Assembly: GCA_037349105.1 (NCBI GenBank)
Contig: JAYJMM010000021.1
Coordinates: forward strand, 1,922,001 to 1,986,000
Direction: 5' to 3'
Source: Limnomonas spitsbergensis
Taxonomy: Eukaryota; Chlorophyta; Chlorophyceae; Chlamydomonadales
DNA length: 64,000 nt
Shown here: piece by piece, positions 34,410 to 46,698 of the stretch
Layout: each line of letters starts with the position of its first letter
Numbering within the stretch: the stretch's first letter is position 1
The notes under the pieces: generated by a model
Told to the model about the DNA's origin: nothing
What the model saw: only the letters and a program-made list of their open reading frames with translations
Database searches by the model: none
Made by a program: the position numbers and the translations under genes

Positions 34410-37400
34410 ATGCGCCTTTTATTGCGTATCTCCCTGATATTTGTCCTCTCTAGAGAGCTCTCTTTGAATGTTGTGTTGGCGTGCCATGTGTCCGTACTTC
34501 AAGGAATTACGAATTTGACAGATTATGTGCGACAGATTCCACCGTGTCTCGAGCCTGGGCCGGTGTCTCTCTTGACTGCACTGGGTATCCTGCCAACGAT
34601 CGATCCTATGCTTTCGAACTGGACATCTCCAATGCCTCCTGGGAGCTTCATTGTGTCCCGCTTCAGGAAAGCATTGGGACCTTCGCTCCTTCCGTCGACA
34701 GGAAGGCAGATTCGTCGACTGAGAGCGGTGAATGCACGCCATGTCCCATCCTCCCTTGGGAATCCTGGGGCATCATTTGGACAAGCTAAGCAAATGAAAA
34801 TGCCGTAGGTGCATCATGGATCAGTTGTGGAGGGTAATGAGCAGAGCCCCATGCATCAGGTGATAACTGCAGCAAATCCCATTCTGTGTCCTCCCAGCAC
34901 CAGCCCCCTTTTCTCCAACAGTCCATCCTCGACATGTCCTCTGCCCATCATGTTTCTAACAGGCAACAGCTGCCTCATGCTGTGACTTGAAAGTGATAGG
35001 CATCGGGTCGAGGGGAGTGAGTGCTTTAAGGAAGTTGTCAGGTGAGCCTGATTGAAACAAGTCAAAGGCTCAGCGTGCCTGACTATGTCTACAACAGTCT
35101 CCTCGGATGTCCATGTTAGTCATAATTAATCCATGTGACTTACCGGTATCCTTTGTCCATGCATGTTACTGATCCTTTTGTCCACAGGCTCTTTTACCTC
35201 TCATCTGGAGACAGAGCTCTGGGCCATCGACAGCGACAAAAAGGCAAGGATACAACACATGCAGCATTGTATATAATGCAAGGCTGCTTATGCAGCCTTC
35301 TATCAACACGATTCCCCCCCTTTTACGCTTCACCTCTCCTCCCTGCAGAGCCTTGCGGGTGTCAGCCCCTCCATCAAAACCATTGATGTGCAGCAGTGTG
35401 ACGACACCGTGCTAGCAGCTGAGGAGCTACAGAAGTTTGGAATGGCGCTCACGCCGGCGCAACAGAAGCTTCAAGGCCCTGCCCCTAACCAAGGTCAGGA
35501 AGGCCTCGAGCAGAAACAACATACCGGTGCAGCACTTACGGTACTTATGCATGAATGGAAGTGAGCAAGACACCTCCTTATCACCCTGTCCATATTCCTG
35601 TATTCCTGCTGAAGCCTAATGCTCTACTCTCGCAGGTGTTGCGTTTGTGCTTGGATCGGCATCAGGCAGCCCAGGCGGAGCAACGTTGGTGGGTACCCCA
35701 GGCCAGTGTTTATCACTCAGAAATGCATCCCCTCCTGAATCAGGGTGTTTATTTGCATGGCCCATGCAACTAGAGGCAAAGTCCAGCCCGGGTCATGCAT
35801 CACTCTTTGCCCCCAACAAGCTCATGCCCTGTGTTCCCTGGACCTCTATGTTCTCACAGATGCTGCAAGTGGTGAACCACCTCCGCCGCTGCGGTTACTT
35901 CGTGGGCGTGGCATTGACGCGGCCGTTCACGTTTGAGGGGGCGCGCAAGGTGGAGCAGGCAGATGCTCTGATCGAAGCCATGGAGGATGTGGCGTCTCTG
36001 GTGGTGGGTTAGGGGGGACTAAGAGGGGGCTTAAACATAGATTAAATCTGGTGGGCTAGAGAATTATTGCTTGCCATGCTGGCATGCCATGTCCACACCT
36101 GGATCGCCCCGTGGGTTACTGGGTTCGCACTTTCACACTCTAGCTGCGATATGATTCGAAAAAAGCTCCAACGCATGCTGGACAGCATGATTGGCAGAAG
36201 TTTGACAATTTAGAGGGGTGAAGAGCACAGCTGGGGCTGTTCACCAGACTGTTGGGTATTCAGTACTTCACACAATCTGCTCATTGCTGGTGGCTAGCAG
36301 ATCCATCACCCCACTCTGCATGCTCTAGGTCCCAGCATGCCCCCCTCCCCCCTCACCTGTCCCCAAAGGTGGTCATTGATCAGAATGTTTTGACGAGGGC
36401 GAGCTCAGAGCTGACCATGACTGAAGCAAGCGCAATTTCAGACAACACCCTGGAGTATACCGTGCGCTCCCTCCTGTGGGCTCTAAGAGCCCCCGAGATA
36501 CTCAAGGCCACAAACGGTGCGGTCCACAAGCAGGCAGGGTGACAACAGCACCTCCTACCAGTGTTTGTTAAAGTGATCCCCTCAGTCAATCAGTCCTCCA
36601 GACCGCATTTGGTGGACCGCCGAGCACTTGGGTAGCCACCACTGGGCCAAAGGGGACCCAACCTTAACCAGCCTACAGCTAGTGGTCCGAGCAGCTGCAG
36701 GCCCCCTCGGCCGTAAGCTGTGATGTGGCTGAAGTGTCATTAATGAACCGTGTCTTCTGTATTGCCGACTGGTCCAAGATGCCCACTAGGTGTGTTGCCC
36801 TGTTGCCAGCGAGGCATGCTTTGATCATCCAAAACTCAGCCAGGCGGCGGCGAAGGTGAGCAGGCTATGCCGGCTTCCTTAGGAAGTGTGTTTGGAGGAT
36901 GGCGTTAATTGTCACCATTCAAAACGTGATGAATGGTTTCGTGACTGAGAGGAGGCTAGAGGCCTAGGGCTCTGGGCCAGTCAGCAATGCTTGCAGGCCT
37001 GCCCGTCAAGGCATACGTGCCTCCTCCCCTCCCACGCTCTCAGGCGCTTTCGTCTGGCATGGCCGTGACCTGCGCCTCATGAAGCGCCCGCTGTTCCCGC
37101 CCATGATGCATCTCATCACGTGTCCCGGCGTTGGGAACCTCGGGCGTGGACGTGCGGCCATCCCTGCTTCGGTGGTGCAGCAGGCAGGACTGCCCAGTGC
37201 ACTCAGCACACTGGCGGAGGATGCAGTCAAGGTGACGGCAGTGTGGGTGGGGGGGGTGGCATCGGTGCGGCCTGGAAGCCTGACGCTGGAATCAGGGCTA
37301 GACTGGAGCTAGTGCAGAACCCACAGGTTCAAAAACTGATCGACCAACTGCTCGAGCTTCATTGTGCCTGGAGACAGATTCCGGCGAGCTCAAGCTGGCC

Positions 37401-39769
37401 TCTGCCCAACTCATCCCTTTTTCCTCAACCCTCCAGGCTGCTTCCGAATCCCCGTTCCTCGAGGGCAAGGCATCGTGCTGCACTGCCGCGCTGTGCGTGC
37501 TGCTGCTGCCGCACTCCGTGATGGACGCAAGCCTCATGCAAGATCGTCTGCCGGGCCTCAATGACAACCAGCGGGAGTATGCACTTCGCTCGGCAATACA
37601 GGTACAGCAGTGGCAGGGCACGCAGCTTGACAGGGCCTGGGGCTCTCATGCTTGAAGATAGTGCACAGATCTTGCTTTTGCCAAATGAAATGCAGAGGAG
37701 GGACTACCAGGACTAAGCAATGTTCTTGATGCCTATGGCCGTGGAGGATGCTAACACCTGGGCTCGAAATAAGCTCGCCCCCCCCCCCCTTTTCGAGCTT
37801 ATGTTTCCTGCCTCGTTCCTTGCAGTCCAGCATGCTCCTCATGGTTCATTCCTGCTGCCCTGCAAGTCACCTCACACTCAACCTTGCATACATGTGTCAG
37901 GTGGCCGCTCTGGCAGTACAGGAGATAGCCGGGCCGCAGTGCACAGATATTATTGTGTGCCCACAGTTTCGCGACGAGGCGGAGGATGCGAGCAGCCTCG
38001 ATGCTCATGAGGATACCCTCCACATTGAGTGCACGCTGCTGATGCTGCAGGCCATTGAGGAAGCTGGTGGGATGGGGGAAGGGAGGAGGCTGTTGGGGTA
38101 GAGGGGAGGAGGAGGCTGAGGGGATGTGGGGGAGGAGGAGGCTGGAGGGGTAAAGCGGAGGAGGAGGCTGGGGGGGGTAGAGGGGAGGGAGGAGGTTGGG
38201 GGGAGGGAGGAGGCAGGGTCACGGCCTCATGGGGTGTCTGCATTGGCCGTCAAAATTCCATCCTATATTGTAATGTTTGGCCAGCCCATCTGCATCTTGC
38301 CGTCCCAAAATATGGCAACCTTAATAGCTAGGCGAGTGACCTGGTCTGCATTTCCATGTCCCTTTAGCCAGATTTAGCTCCAGAGCCAGTGGCCTACTTA
38401 ATGCAGGTTAATGGATGTCCCTGATGTGGTGCATTGTGCATTAGGGCATGCGGCTCTGGTGGGTACCCAGCGCTGGTGCCTGTTGGCCTGACTGTCATCC
38501 CTTGCTGCCCATGACTTAAGGTGTCATGACTCATGAGCGTTTGAGGACATGCTGCTTGTCTGCCTGCCTTGTCGCAGCTGTTTCAAAGGGCATGGCATCC
38601 AAGCCAGCCTCATCCCGCCCCATGCCAGCTCCTCCCAACCCAATGACTCGATTGAACCTCTCCGGTAGCAGTGCGCCACGGCCTGTCCCTGATCCAGCGC
38701 GCACTGGCCAGGCATCAACAGGAGTCCGCACAGTGCTGGGAGCTGGGGCAGGCGTCAGCAGATCTGCAGGTGCTGCGGCACCTGGGGCAGCTGTCCCCGT
38801 AGCTGCCAGTGGCGTCCACGTAAGGAACAAGACCAACTGGAATGCTATGTCCATGATCGCTGGTGGCTCCCCTGTGCCGGCCCAGGGACCCCAGCAGCAA
38901 ACACGCCATGTACCACTGGGCAGCAACATGGCCTCGGCGGCTGGGCTGTTGGCTGCAAGAAGAGAGGCTGAGCAGAATAAGCAGCGGTCAGCTGGGCTAA
39001 GGATGGGCCAGCCAGCAGTGCCGGCTTCAGCTCCCCGGCCTGCCCTTGGCTCATCATCATCATCGTCCCCGCCTGAGCCTGTGAAGGGCAACGGCGCCTA
39101 CTGGGATGCAGCTGCTGCGGCCATCCCACGCATGGCGGACAATTTGGTGGGTGCAGCTCGGGAACGGGAAATAACACAATCAGTACTTTGATATATAAGT
39201 TTTTTTGCCGCTGGGGGTTTTGAAGTTGAGTGAAAAAATACGTGGCAGGTATTCACATGAATGATGAACCACTAGCAGACACTGCTGAAGCTCAAGAGTC
39301 AAGACACAAGATCTAGGACGTTTTCATGAATGGCACCCAGTATTTTGAATGCACCGACTGTCTGGAGGTGGCTGACAGGCGGCAATCACAGTGCCAATTG
39401 AGACCCAACCATGACACGACAATGGCCGACTGGCCGTCGGCTCAAGGAACAGAGGATGCTGGACTAGGAGCCCTGAGCAGAAGACTGGGATGTAGCTGCT
39501 GTGCCCATGATATAACATTGGTGGCTCCCCTTCCGCAGGTTGCCTCCATGGTTGCTCAGTCTTTGGATCTCCCACCTCGGGCTGCAAGATGGCGCCACCA
39601 GCAACGCCACCAAACCACAGCCACGTCTGGTGAAAGGAGCCGCAACCCGGTACCCGGGCCCACGGACGCAACCGAGAAAAACGCACTTAGCTCTGATGAG
39701 GCTGACAAGCCAGGGATGGACGTCAGGGCCCGTGTGGCAGGCATGCTTGAGAAAGAGCGAGACTTCTAG
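34410..39769 (+). CDS. FtsZ-like protein, ARC3-type (plastid division)
   Basis: Twelve exons: 34410-34727, 34963-35041, 35188-35243, 35349-35493, 35636-35688, 35860-36000, 36369-36516, 37044-37231, 37437-37601, 37901-38066, 38578-39146 and 39539-39769. Phases close and the product is 752 residues. KVIGIGSRG at 116-124 corresponds to the FtsZ N-terminal nucleotide-binding strand and loop, with the GIGSR form seen in plant ARC3. AIDSDKKSL follows (FtsZ: NTDxQxL). LGSASGSPGG at about 205-214 replaces the GGGTGTG tubulin signature. VALTRPFTFEGARK, VVIDQNVL, SDNTLEYTV, SESPFLEG and DIIVCPQFRDE also align with FtsZ landmarks. The C-terminal 265 residues are Ala/Pro/Ser-rich, with no MORN repeats. 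Exon 1 and its start are the weakest part; a Ser/Arg-rich start at 34632 would look like a transit peptide. One intron has a GC donor (35244). Confidence 0.7.
36024..36130 (+). mobile_element. MITE-related fragment in an FtsZ-like gene intron
   Basis: GGTGGGCTAGAGAATTATTG, then CTTGCCATGCTGGCATGCCA, matches the terminal inverted repeat of the element at 46.9-47.5 kb. Only one end is recognised here. Confidence 0.65.
38056..38222 (+). repeat. Tandem copies of the exon 10 donor of the FtsZ-like gene
   Basis: The exon end GAGGAAGCTG|GTGGGATGGGG is followed by five or six units of roughly 25-33 bp. Each begins GAGGAGGCTG or GAGGAGGTTG and continues with T/A/G-rich GGGGTAGAG or GGGATGTGG. The unit is the junction itself with one recurrent A-to-G change. 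Confidence 0.85.
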
Positions 39770-40234
39770 ATTGGCTTTAAATTGGCCGTTGAATTTGTAG
39801 CTAGCAGCTGTAGGAGCATACCTTAGTCGCAATATGGACAGCAGATAGAGAGTAGAAACGTCTACACCTGTATACTTCTTTGCAAATTGTTTCAACAAGG
39901 AGACCGTGGCCAAACTCTAATGAAATGAATACAAGTTAGGTGCCCAAGTAATTTAAGTAACAGGGCTCGTGATGAGGGATATAAATGCTGTGCCCAAAAT
40001 ATGTATGTTTCATTAAGCTGAGAAGCTAGTGACCTCAAGGAATAACACACAAGACCATCGACCTGGGATCCCCTGCAATTGCTGCTTTTAATGCAGTGCT
40101 GTTTCTTATGCATCATATGCACGCGTCTAATGCGGAGCGTCTTCAAAGCTTCTAAAGGATCTTGACAAACAAGATTATTCAAATCCTCTACAGATCATAA
40201 TTATTTTTCAATTAGGGTTCTAAACATACACGTG
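39770..40234. other. Tail-to-tail intergenic region
   Basis: 465 bp, AT-rich, lie between the FtsZ-like stop (plus) and the ankyrin-RING stop (minus). No coding chain or repeat is recognised. Confidence 0.6.
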
Positions 40235-43200
40235 TTATTGCTGGCTGCTGGGAGCAGCTGTGAAGTTGTGGATCAGGGAGCGGCAGAAGGGGCACAAGGA
40301 GGGCTTCTTGATGTCAGATGTGCATATCTTCAGCGCACACGCGCCTGCGCATTGGGAGATGAAAAAAGGATATCAGGCAGGTCAGAGCTTCTCCGATGGG
40401 CCTCAACTGATGCTGCAGAGGCCCATCAGAGGGGGACCCTGTCCCGCACTTGCTAAACACAGTCTTCAACAGCAACAAACGATCAGGCTTCATGCAGGCG
40501 ACTTGAAACGCGGGGCTGGAAGTGAACTCCTACAAACTGCCTTCCCCGCATGCAATACTAAACCTCAACACCCAACAAGGACCGCCCCCTCACCGCACAG
40601 TCGATGCTTGCAGGGGCCGACAGTGAGGTCCGGCAGCGCCTCCAAGCACACGCCACACTCCTCGTCATAATACTCCAAGGGGCCCCCGCCGCCGCCCCCG
40701 CCACTAGCTCCTCGCAGCATCACAACCTCATCTTCCAGGGCCACATTGCCTGCATCTCGTCGGGCCTGCTCTCTCTCACTATGAGCTCCGGAATCACTGC
40801 AACACCTTTCAAGCCCAAGGCCCCTTTCGATCTGATCGAGGTCGTCCAACATCACGTCCACCCGTCCGTCTGGACTCGTGGCTCCTAAAGAGGTGCGCTG
40901 GAAGGGACCTCCCATGGCGGCATGGCAGGCCGGGGGGCTGCCGCTAGGTGGGCTGCCGCCCCTAACCGCCCGCTGCTGCAGGCCACCCACAATGACAAGC
41001 TCGGAATATATCTCACTCGTAGCGGCCAACGTGATGCTGCCTCTTGCTTCTCTGCCTCTAGAATCCGTCGCAGCATAAGCTCGGCACTCAGTAGGGGTTG
41101 GTATCCCAACTCTACTGCTGCTTCCTTCTGATGCCACTCCATCACTCTGCCTGACAGGTCCGCCCAGCTTCAGAGGACTCCGTGAAGAAGAGGCTGCTGC
41201 CCATCCTGCCCCTGCAGCAGCGTCCACCAACAGCTGCGAGAGTTGCTCCCTCAGCAGCTGCTCATCCTGGTCCGCGTCTCTCAGGGCTTCGTCCACCATC
41301 ATGCCGGGGAGGGCCGCCTGTCGAACCGGAGGCTCCAGCAGGCGCGAAGGGGAGCGGGGCACGCCACCCAAGGAGGAGGCACGAGACAGGGGGCGGGAGA
41401 CGCTACGGCTGGCGGCCACCTGGCCGGGCGTGGCGGGTGCCAGCGGGGACGTGGCGTGCAGCGGAGAGCGGGCGGATACAGCCGACCCTTCTTGTGGCCC
41501 AGCAAGGTCCTCCTCGGCGCTGATGATCAGTTGAGACACGGCCAGCTGGCGGCGGGACTGCTTGCGGCTTGCTGGACTGCCGGCGGCTGAGGTCGCGCGG
41601 CTGGGATGCGGCTGGCCGGCGGCTGATACCTCTGCAGCCTCTCTGATAAGGTTGTGGATAGTGCTGGCCAGCAAGCGGTTCACGGCCTCAGTGGCGATGG
41701 TCTTGAGGGCAGGTGTCCCATATATCCTGCGGTGAGGGTGGCTGGTGGGAGTCAGTGAGGCAGGGCTCCCTCTCCCTACAACACAAATGCTTTTTTTGAA
41801 TGTTTTTCATATGGATATACAGAAACAACATCACCTGACAACTAAGTGTGATGTCCCGGGCCCTTCCCCGAACCCTGTGGGTGACGCGTTTTTTCCCTAG
41901 GACCCCCCAGGAGTCATGCACACCTGGGTGTGTGGTGGTCGACATTGCCAAACAGGCGCTCCAAGGAGATGGACGGGCGCAGCAGCATGGCCAGCGGGGC
42001 AAACCCCATTCGCTGGGCAATCTGCAGGGGGGGCAGGACGGGACCCAGGTCGGAACAAAACACAAATCAAACACCGGTAAAACCAGCACCCGGCGTCGGG
42101 CCAACCACACACTCGATGAATCAATCTCTCCCCTCCCCTTATGTCGATCAGGAAGTGGGGCGGTATCTGGCACTAAGTCAGAGCCCTGCGGGTGCACAGC
42201 TCATGCTCAGTGTGTTCCTAGGCCGGGGCAGGTCTCTGCACCTGGTACGGCATCTGCATCATATCGTTGGTGCGCATCCGGGGGTCATCTGCGCTTGCGA
42301 CGATGAGAGCCACGTCCTCGCCATACTCCAGCAGCAGTGGCTCGACAACCCGCTCGTACTGCAGGGGCGGAGGGCAGCAAGGCAGCAGGGGGGTGGCAGC
42401 AGGGCAGCAGGGCAGCAGCTGCAGAGGCCCATAACCGGCAGGCATGGCACCCAGAAGAAACTCAATTTGCTTACTATGAACCGCCAGCAGCACCACCTGA
42501 GACATCGAATCTGGGCAGAGGGGATGTGAAACCAACCCAGGTGTCCCCTGGAGGGCGGCCCCTCTGTCCCTCACATGTGTTTTGAGCAGCAGGTTGCAGA
42601 TCTCCACGCTGCCCCGTGTCGCGGCCAGGTGCAGCGGAGTGGAGCCAGGCCGGCAGGGCAGCAGGATGTCCGGTTGAGGCTGTGTGCCCGACTGGACGGT
42701 GATGTCGGCGTCATGCTGGAGCAGGATCTGGAAGGAAAGCACAAGGAGGGCGTCAATGGGTGTTGCAACTCCTAGCAAATGGGCAGGCTACTGCTCAGCT
42801 GGTCAAGGCCAGAGCAACTAACAACGAAATGTCAGTGAATCTTGAAAAAATCTAGCCTTCCCAACAAAAATTCACACAGAGGAAATACCGATTTATTAAA
42901 AAACACTTGTGGGACATTCCAGGTAAGAGATCAGCAGACATTTCTTTTCAAGCTGTGCATGGCAGGGCAGGGGCACAAGCGGCCCGGTCGCCCGGATACA
43001 GGTTTTGTTTCCCAGTAGCTCACCCTAAGCCATGCCTATGGCCTGACGCGGAGCTCATTTAATCCATGCCCATGGCGTCCTACTTCTTTTTTTACCTGGA
43101 CATGTTTTGCCTCATGTCCAAAGAGCACCTGAACAGGGGTCAGGCCATGACAGTGGCAGCCTGGCAGGCCCAGTCAGGAGGGCCGCACCTCACCTGCATA

Positions 43201-46200
43201 ATCCCAAGTAGCATAATGTCCAAACACTTGCCCCACACATCGGCCCCGCCAGCAGAGCCGCGACTCACCTGCTTAATCCCCAAACACTTGCCCCACACAT
43301 CGGCCCCACCAGCAGAGCCGCGCCTCACTTGCATAATGTCCAAACACTTGCCCCACACATCGGCCCCGCCAGCAGAGCCGCGACTCACCTGCTTAATCCC
43401 CAAACACTTGCCCCACACATCGGCCCCACCAGCAGAGCCGCGCCTCACTTGCATAATGTCCAAACACTTGCCCCACACATCGGCCCCGCCAGCAGAGCCG
43501 CGCCTCACTTGCATAATGTCCAAACACTTGCCCCACACATCGGCCCAGCCAGCAGAGCCGCGCCTCACTTGCGTAATGTCCAAACACTTGCCCCACACAT
43601 CGGCCCAGCCAGCAGAGCCGCGCCTCACCTGCATGATTCCAAATCGCTTGCCCCACACCGCCATATGCAATGGTGTCAGGCCTGCCACATTGCCCTGGTT
43701 CACAGCAGCCCTGCAGCAACGGGGGAGGGGACCGGCATGATGAGGACAGGTTGGGAACAGCAGGATACATCTTGGGGGACATGGACATGGACACGGGCAC
43801 CTGTCTTCAGGAAGGGCCGGGGGGGTAGCCGGTTTTTGCCGGGAAGGATATTTTGTTAGGCCGGCCCAAGCCGGCCGGCGCTCGAAAAGTGGCCGGCAGT
43901 GTGGATTTTTTTTATCACTTCAAAAAAACGGAATTAACCGTTTTGTTCTCTCTGACTAGTACTGACAGGTACCTGCCCAGCAGTCTGTCAATACTAGTAT
44001 ATCGGTTGCGCACATTGAAATGAACATGGCCAATACCGCATGGCCATGCACTTTTAGGGTGACCTTCACGGACCGGTATTAACCGGTACTAGACTATCGA
44101 CCAGCCACGCACACTGACAGACGTCTGCGAAGGTGGGACTGGCGCACAGGCAGGGCAACGAAGCTGTCCACGCTTGACAGACATTCGCAAATGGATGGAT
44201 CAATACTTGGTTTCCGAACGAGCCCTAAGCAAGCGAGCCCCAGAGTCCCACACGGAGTGAAATTTGTGACCTGGGATATAGACAAGATCATTTATTTACC
44301 AAATGAAGGAATCGTTGCTTTTCTTGCGTGCGATTCCCAGTAATGGGCGTAAGCGTGTCCCGACCGAAAGTCGACTTTGGACGTGGAGCAACGACACGCA
44401 CGCTTGCAAAACACCATCAGAAATCGTAGTGCCACCGATGTACAGCTTTAGACATGCCAAGCAGTCTCAGGCGTCAAGAGACGGGTGCGTGAGTTATCGG
44501 CGATTCGGTTGTTGGAACAGACGGACGGACGGACAAAAATGGCAGGTGTGGATCCCTTAATGCTGCTATAGACAGCACTCGGTTTTATCAGTCTTTTCGA
44601 GGGAAGTTCTTGCCGGGGAGACTGTGGGAGAATGTAAAAAAACCTCGCCGCCGGGGGCGTTGTCAGCCAAACCCCCATTTTCGCCGGGGTATGCCGGAAA
44701 AGGGGTTCGCTGGCTCACCGGCCGAAGGCCCATTTCCCCCGGCGCCAGGCCCGGCGTCCCTTCCCTGCCTCTCTTACAACTAACGAACTTGCAATAGGCA
44801 GGTGGTGACCCAGCAGCAAGAAAAAAAGAAAGCTACGCCCGTGGGAGGCGTGAGAGCTAAGGAAACAGCGCAGCCTGGGCCAAAGCCACTTCCACGTTAC
44901 CCAGCAGCAACAGGAGCGCAGCAGACAGGACGCACCCAACAAGCACGTTGCCTGAGGTCAATGCGAATGAGAAAATGCCCCTCACTCCACGCAAACGACA
45001 TATCAGTAAATTCCCATCTCCACTCGTGTTCATCTGACCTGGCCGCCACCCCTGCATCCACTCCCTCTGGCAAGGCAAAGTCCAGCAGCATGAACGCGAT
45101 GGACAGGTGCCCCCACCAAGCCGCTATGTGCAGTGGGAGATTTCCCCGGAGGTCAGGAATGGTGCGGTCGGCGCCGTTAGTGATCAGCAGCCTATATCAG
45201 CGGGGGGGAGGCTGCTGTTGGTCCAGCATCCACACATCTGTACGCACCCTCACAACTAATGTCTAGTGCACTTGAAGTATATAGCATGACATCTTACTCC
45301 AGAGCACAGCCTTGCACTTAACTGTGTGTGCCTCCGTAGGACACTACTCTTCATCCATTGCACACTTTATGTACATCAGCATGCCATCTCAGACCTAGCT
45401 GTCCTAAGGGACCTTACAGCATTCACCCTAAAGCCTTGTTTCCGAAAGCTGTCAGACTCCCAGAGGACAAGTGCACAGAAGGCAGCAGGGCAGTGTCATG
45501 AGTGGCCCAGCGAGGAGGCAAGCTGAGGATGCCAGGGGGTGAGCATGGTTGGCGGCAATGCTTCAGGGATACTCCTTCATCAGCACTGGTAATGGAATTA
45601 TTAATATATGATGGAGGTCCGCCCCAGCCGCCCAGCTGTAGCAGCTGCCTACCTGGCGGCATAATCAGTGTGCCCCAAGGCTGCCTACCTGGCACAATCA
45701 GTGTACCCCAAGGCTGCCTACCTGGCACAATCAGTGTGCCCCAAGGCTGCCTACCTGGCACAATCAATGTGCCCCAAGGCTGCCTACCTGGCACAATCAG
45801 TGTGCCCCAAGGCTGCCTACCTGGCATAATCAGTGTGCCCCAAGGCTGCCTACCTGGCACAATCAGTGTGCCCCAAGGCTGCCTACCTGGCACAATCAGT
45901 GTGCCCCAAGGCTGCTGCCATGAAGAGAGGCGTCTGGCCTCTCACGTCCTGAGGGTGAGGCAGCATTGCCAATGGAGCAAGTTAAGAGGCGAGGGATGAA
46001 GGTGAGAGGAGGGCCTGAGGGGTGACATGAGACGACAGGCGTGCACGCCATGAGACGAGAGGCATGCATGCCATGAACATCAGGCATGCAAACCCTGAAA
46101 TGGCATGCATTTCAGCTGGGTGGGCCAAGGGTCTATAGTTGTTCCGTTTGCCATGCATGCATCCACCAAGGCGCCTTTCAAAAAGGGCAAGTCACCTGAG

Positions 46201-46698
46201 CGTTCAGAATATTGCGGATGCTTCCTGGATCATCCTCCACGTCGCCTGTTGCATGGGGGAGGGGGGCGGTGCTCACTCATGGACAGATAAGTGCATCGGC
46301 ACTTCACCAGGCATGGCTACTAGGGGTGGGCTAAATGGGATGCCAGCTCTGCGGCTGTTGAGTAGGGACGATATTTTGAAGCGCACCATTCTCGGCGCTG
46401 CGAACAGATTCCTGGCACGCGAGAATCTCCAGCACGGCCACCAGGACGACTAGATGACCTTCTTCGGCTGCGCATGCCGAGGTGGAAACTGTCAGAAAAC
46501 CCGCACATGACTCGACCCTCCCTTAAAACCCAGCATCGCACCAGCGAGGTGCAGGGCATTTTTATGGCCGAGCAATGTGACGGATTTGGCTAAGCTTGGA
46601 TTGTCGAGGAGAGTCGTTTGTGCGATGCCATGGTTGCCTTCCCGGACAGCCTCAAGGAACACCTCTGGGGCCTTCTTACTGAGGCAACCAAAGCATGC
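40235..46698 (-). CDS. Ankyrin-repeat RING E3 ligase, XBAT/XB3-type (5' exon missing)
   Basis: Eleven minus-strand exons: 46698-46542, 46458-46387, 46245-46196, 45948-45887, 45191-45039, 43710-43629, 42727-42575, 42358-42242, 42021-41924, 41726-40594 and 40344-40235. Phases close over 2187 nt. Ankyrin units are visible: NALHLAG; RGQTPLFMAAALGHTDCARLL; GADRTIPDLRGNLPLHIAAW; GLTPLHMAVWGK; GSTPLHLAATRGSVEICNLL. A 377-residue exon follows, mostly Ser/Ala/Arg-rich linker, and ends in the RING start CGVCLEAL and CKHRLCGACALKIC. The last exon completes it with CPFCRSLI. The pattern C-x2-C ... C-x-H ... C-x2-C ... C-x2-C ending FCR matches plant XBAT/XB3 ubiquitin ligases. The first exon found starts in frame after a TAG, so the initiator Met lies in an unlocated upstream exon. 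Substrates are unknown. Confidence 0.82.
43199..43640 (-). repeat. 60-bp tandem copies of the ankyrin exon 6 donor
   Basis: Seven units of exactly 60 bp follow the real junction on the minus strand. Each repeats the exon end (GTGTGGGGCAAG ... ATGCAA or AAGCAG) plus the donor GTGAGG or GTGAGT and the first intron bases. Read through, the copies stay open in frame and encode 20-residue units beginning WGKCL. Two copies have the ideal donor CAG|GTGAGT. Confidence 0.95.
43835..44790. other. Ankyrin-RING intron segment bounded by CCGG-rich sequence
   Basis: Both ends carry CCGGC-rich imperfect palindromes (GGCCGGCCCAAGCCGGCCGG near 43860; CACCGGCCGAAGGCCCATTT near 44717). The interior differs from the exons in composition and has no recognised gene. 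An inserted element is possible, but no clean terminal repeats or target duplication were found. Confidence 0.35.
45655..45912 (-). repeat. 33-bp tandem copies of the ankyrin exon 4 donor
   Basis: The exon 4 end and donor on minus (CAGCCTTGGGGCACACTGAT, TGTGCCAG|GTAGGC) recur about seven more times with a 33-bp period, with only A/G-type changes (GCCAG versus GCCAT). Each copy has a GTAGGC donor and an in-frame TAG. Confidence 0.95.

Noticed and set aside
43066..43859. Plus-strand frames with HLPHTSAPPAEPRLT repeats
   Set aside because: Antisense of the 60-bp junction array.
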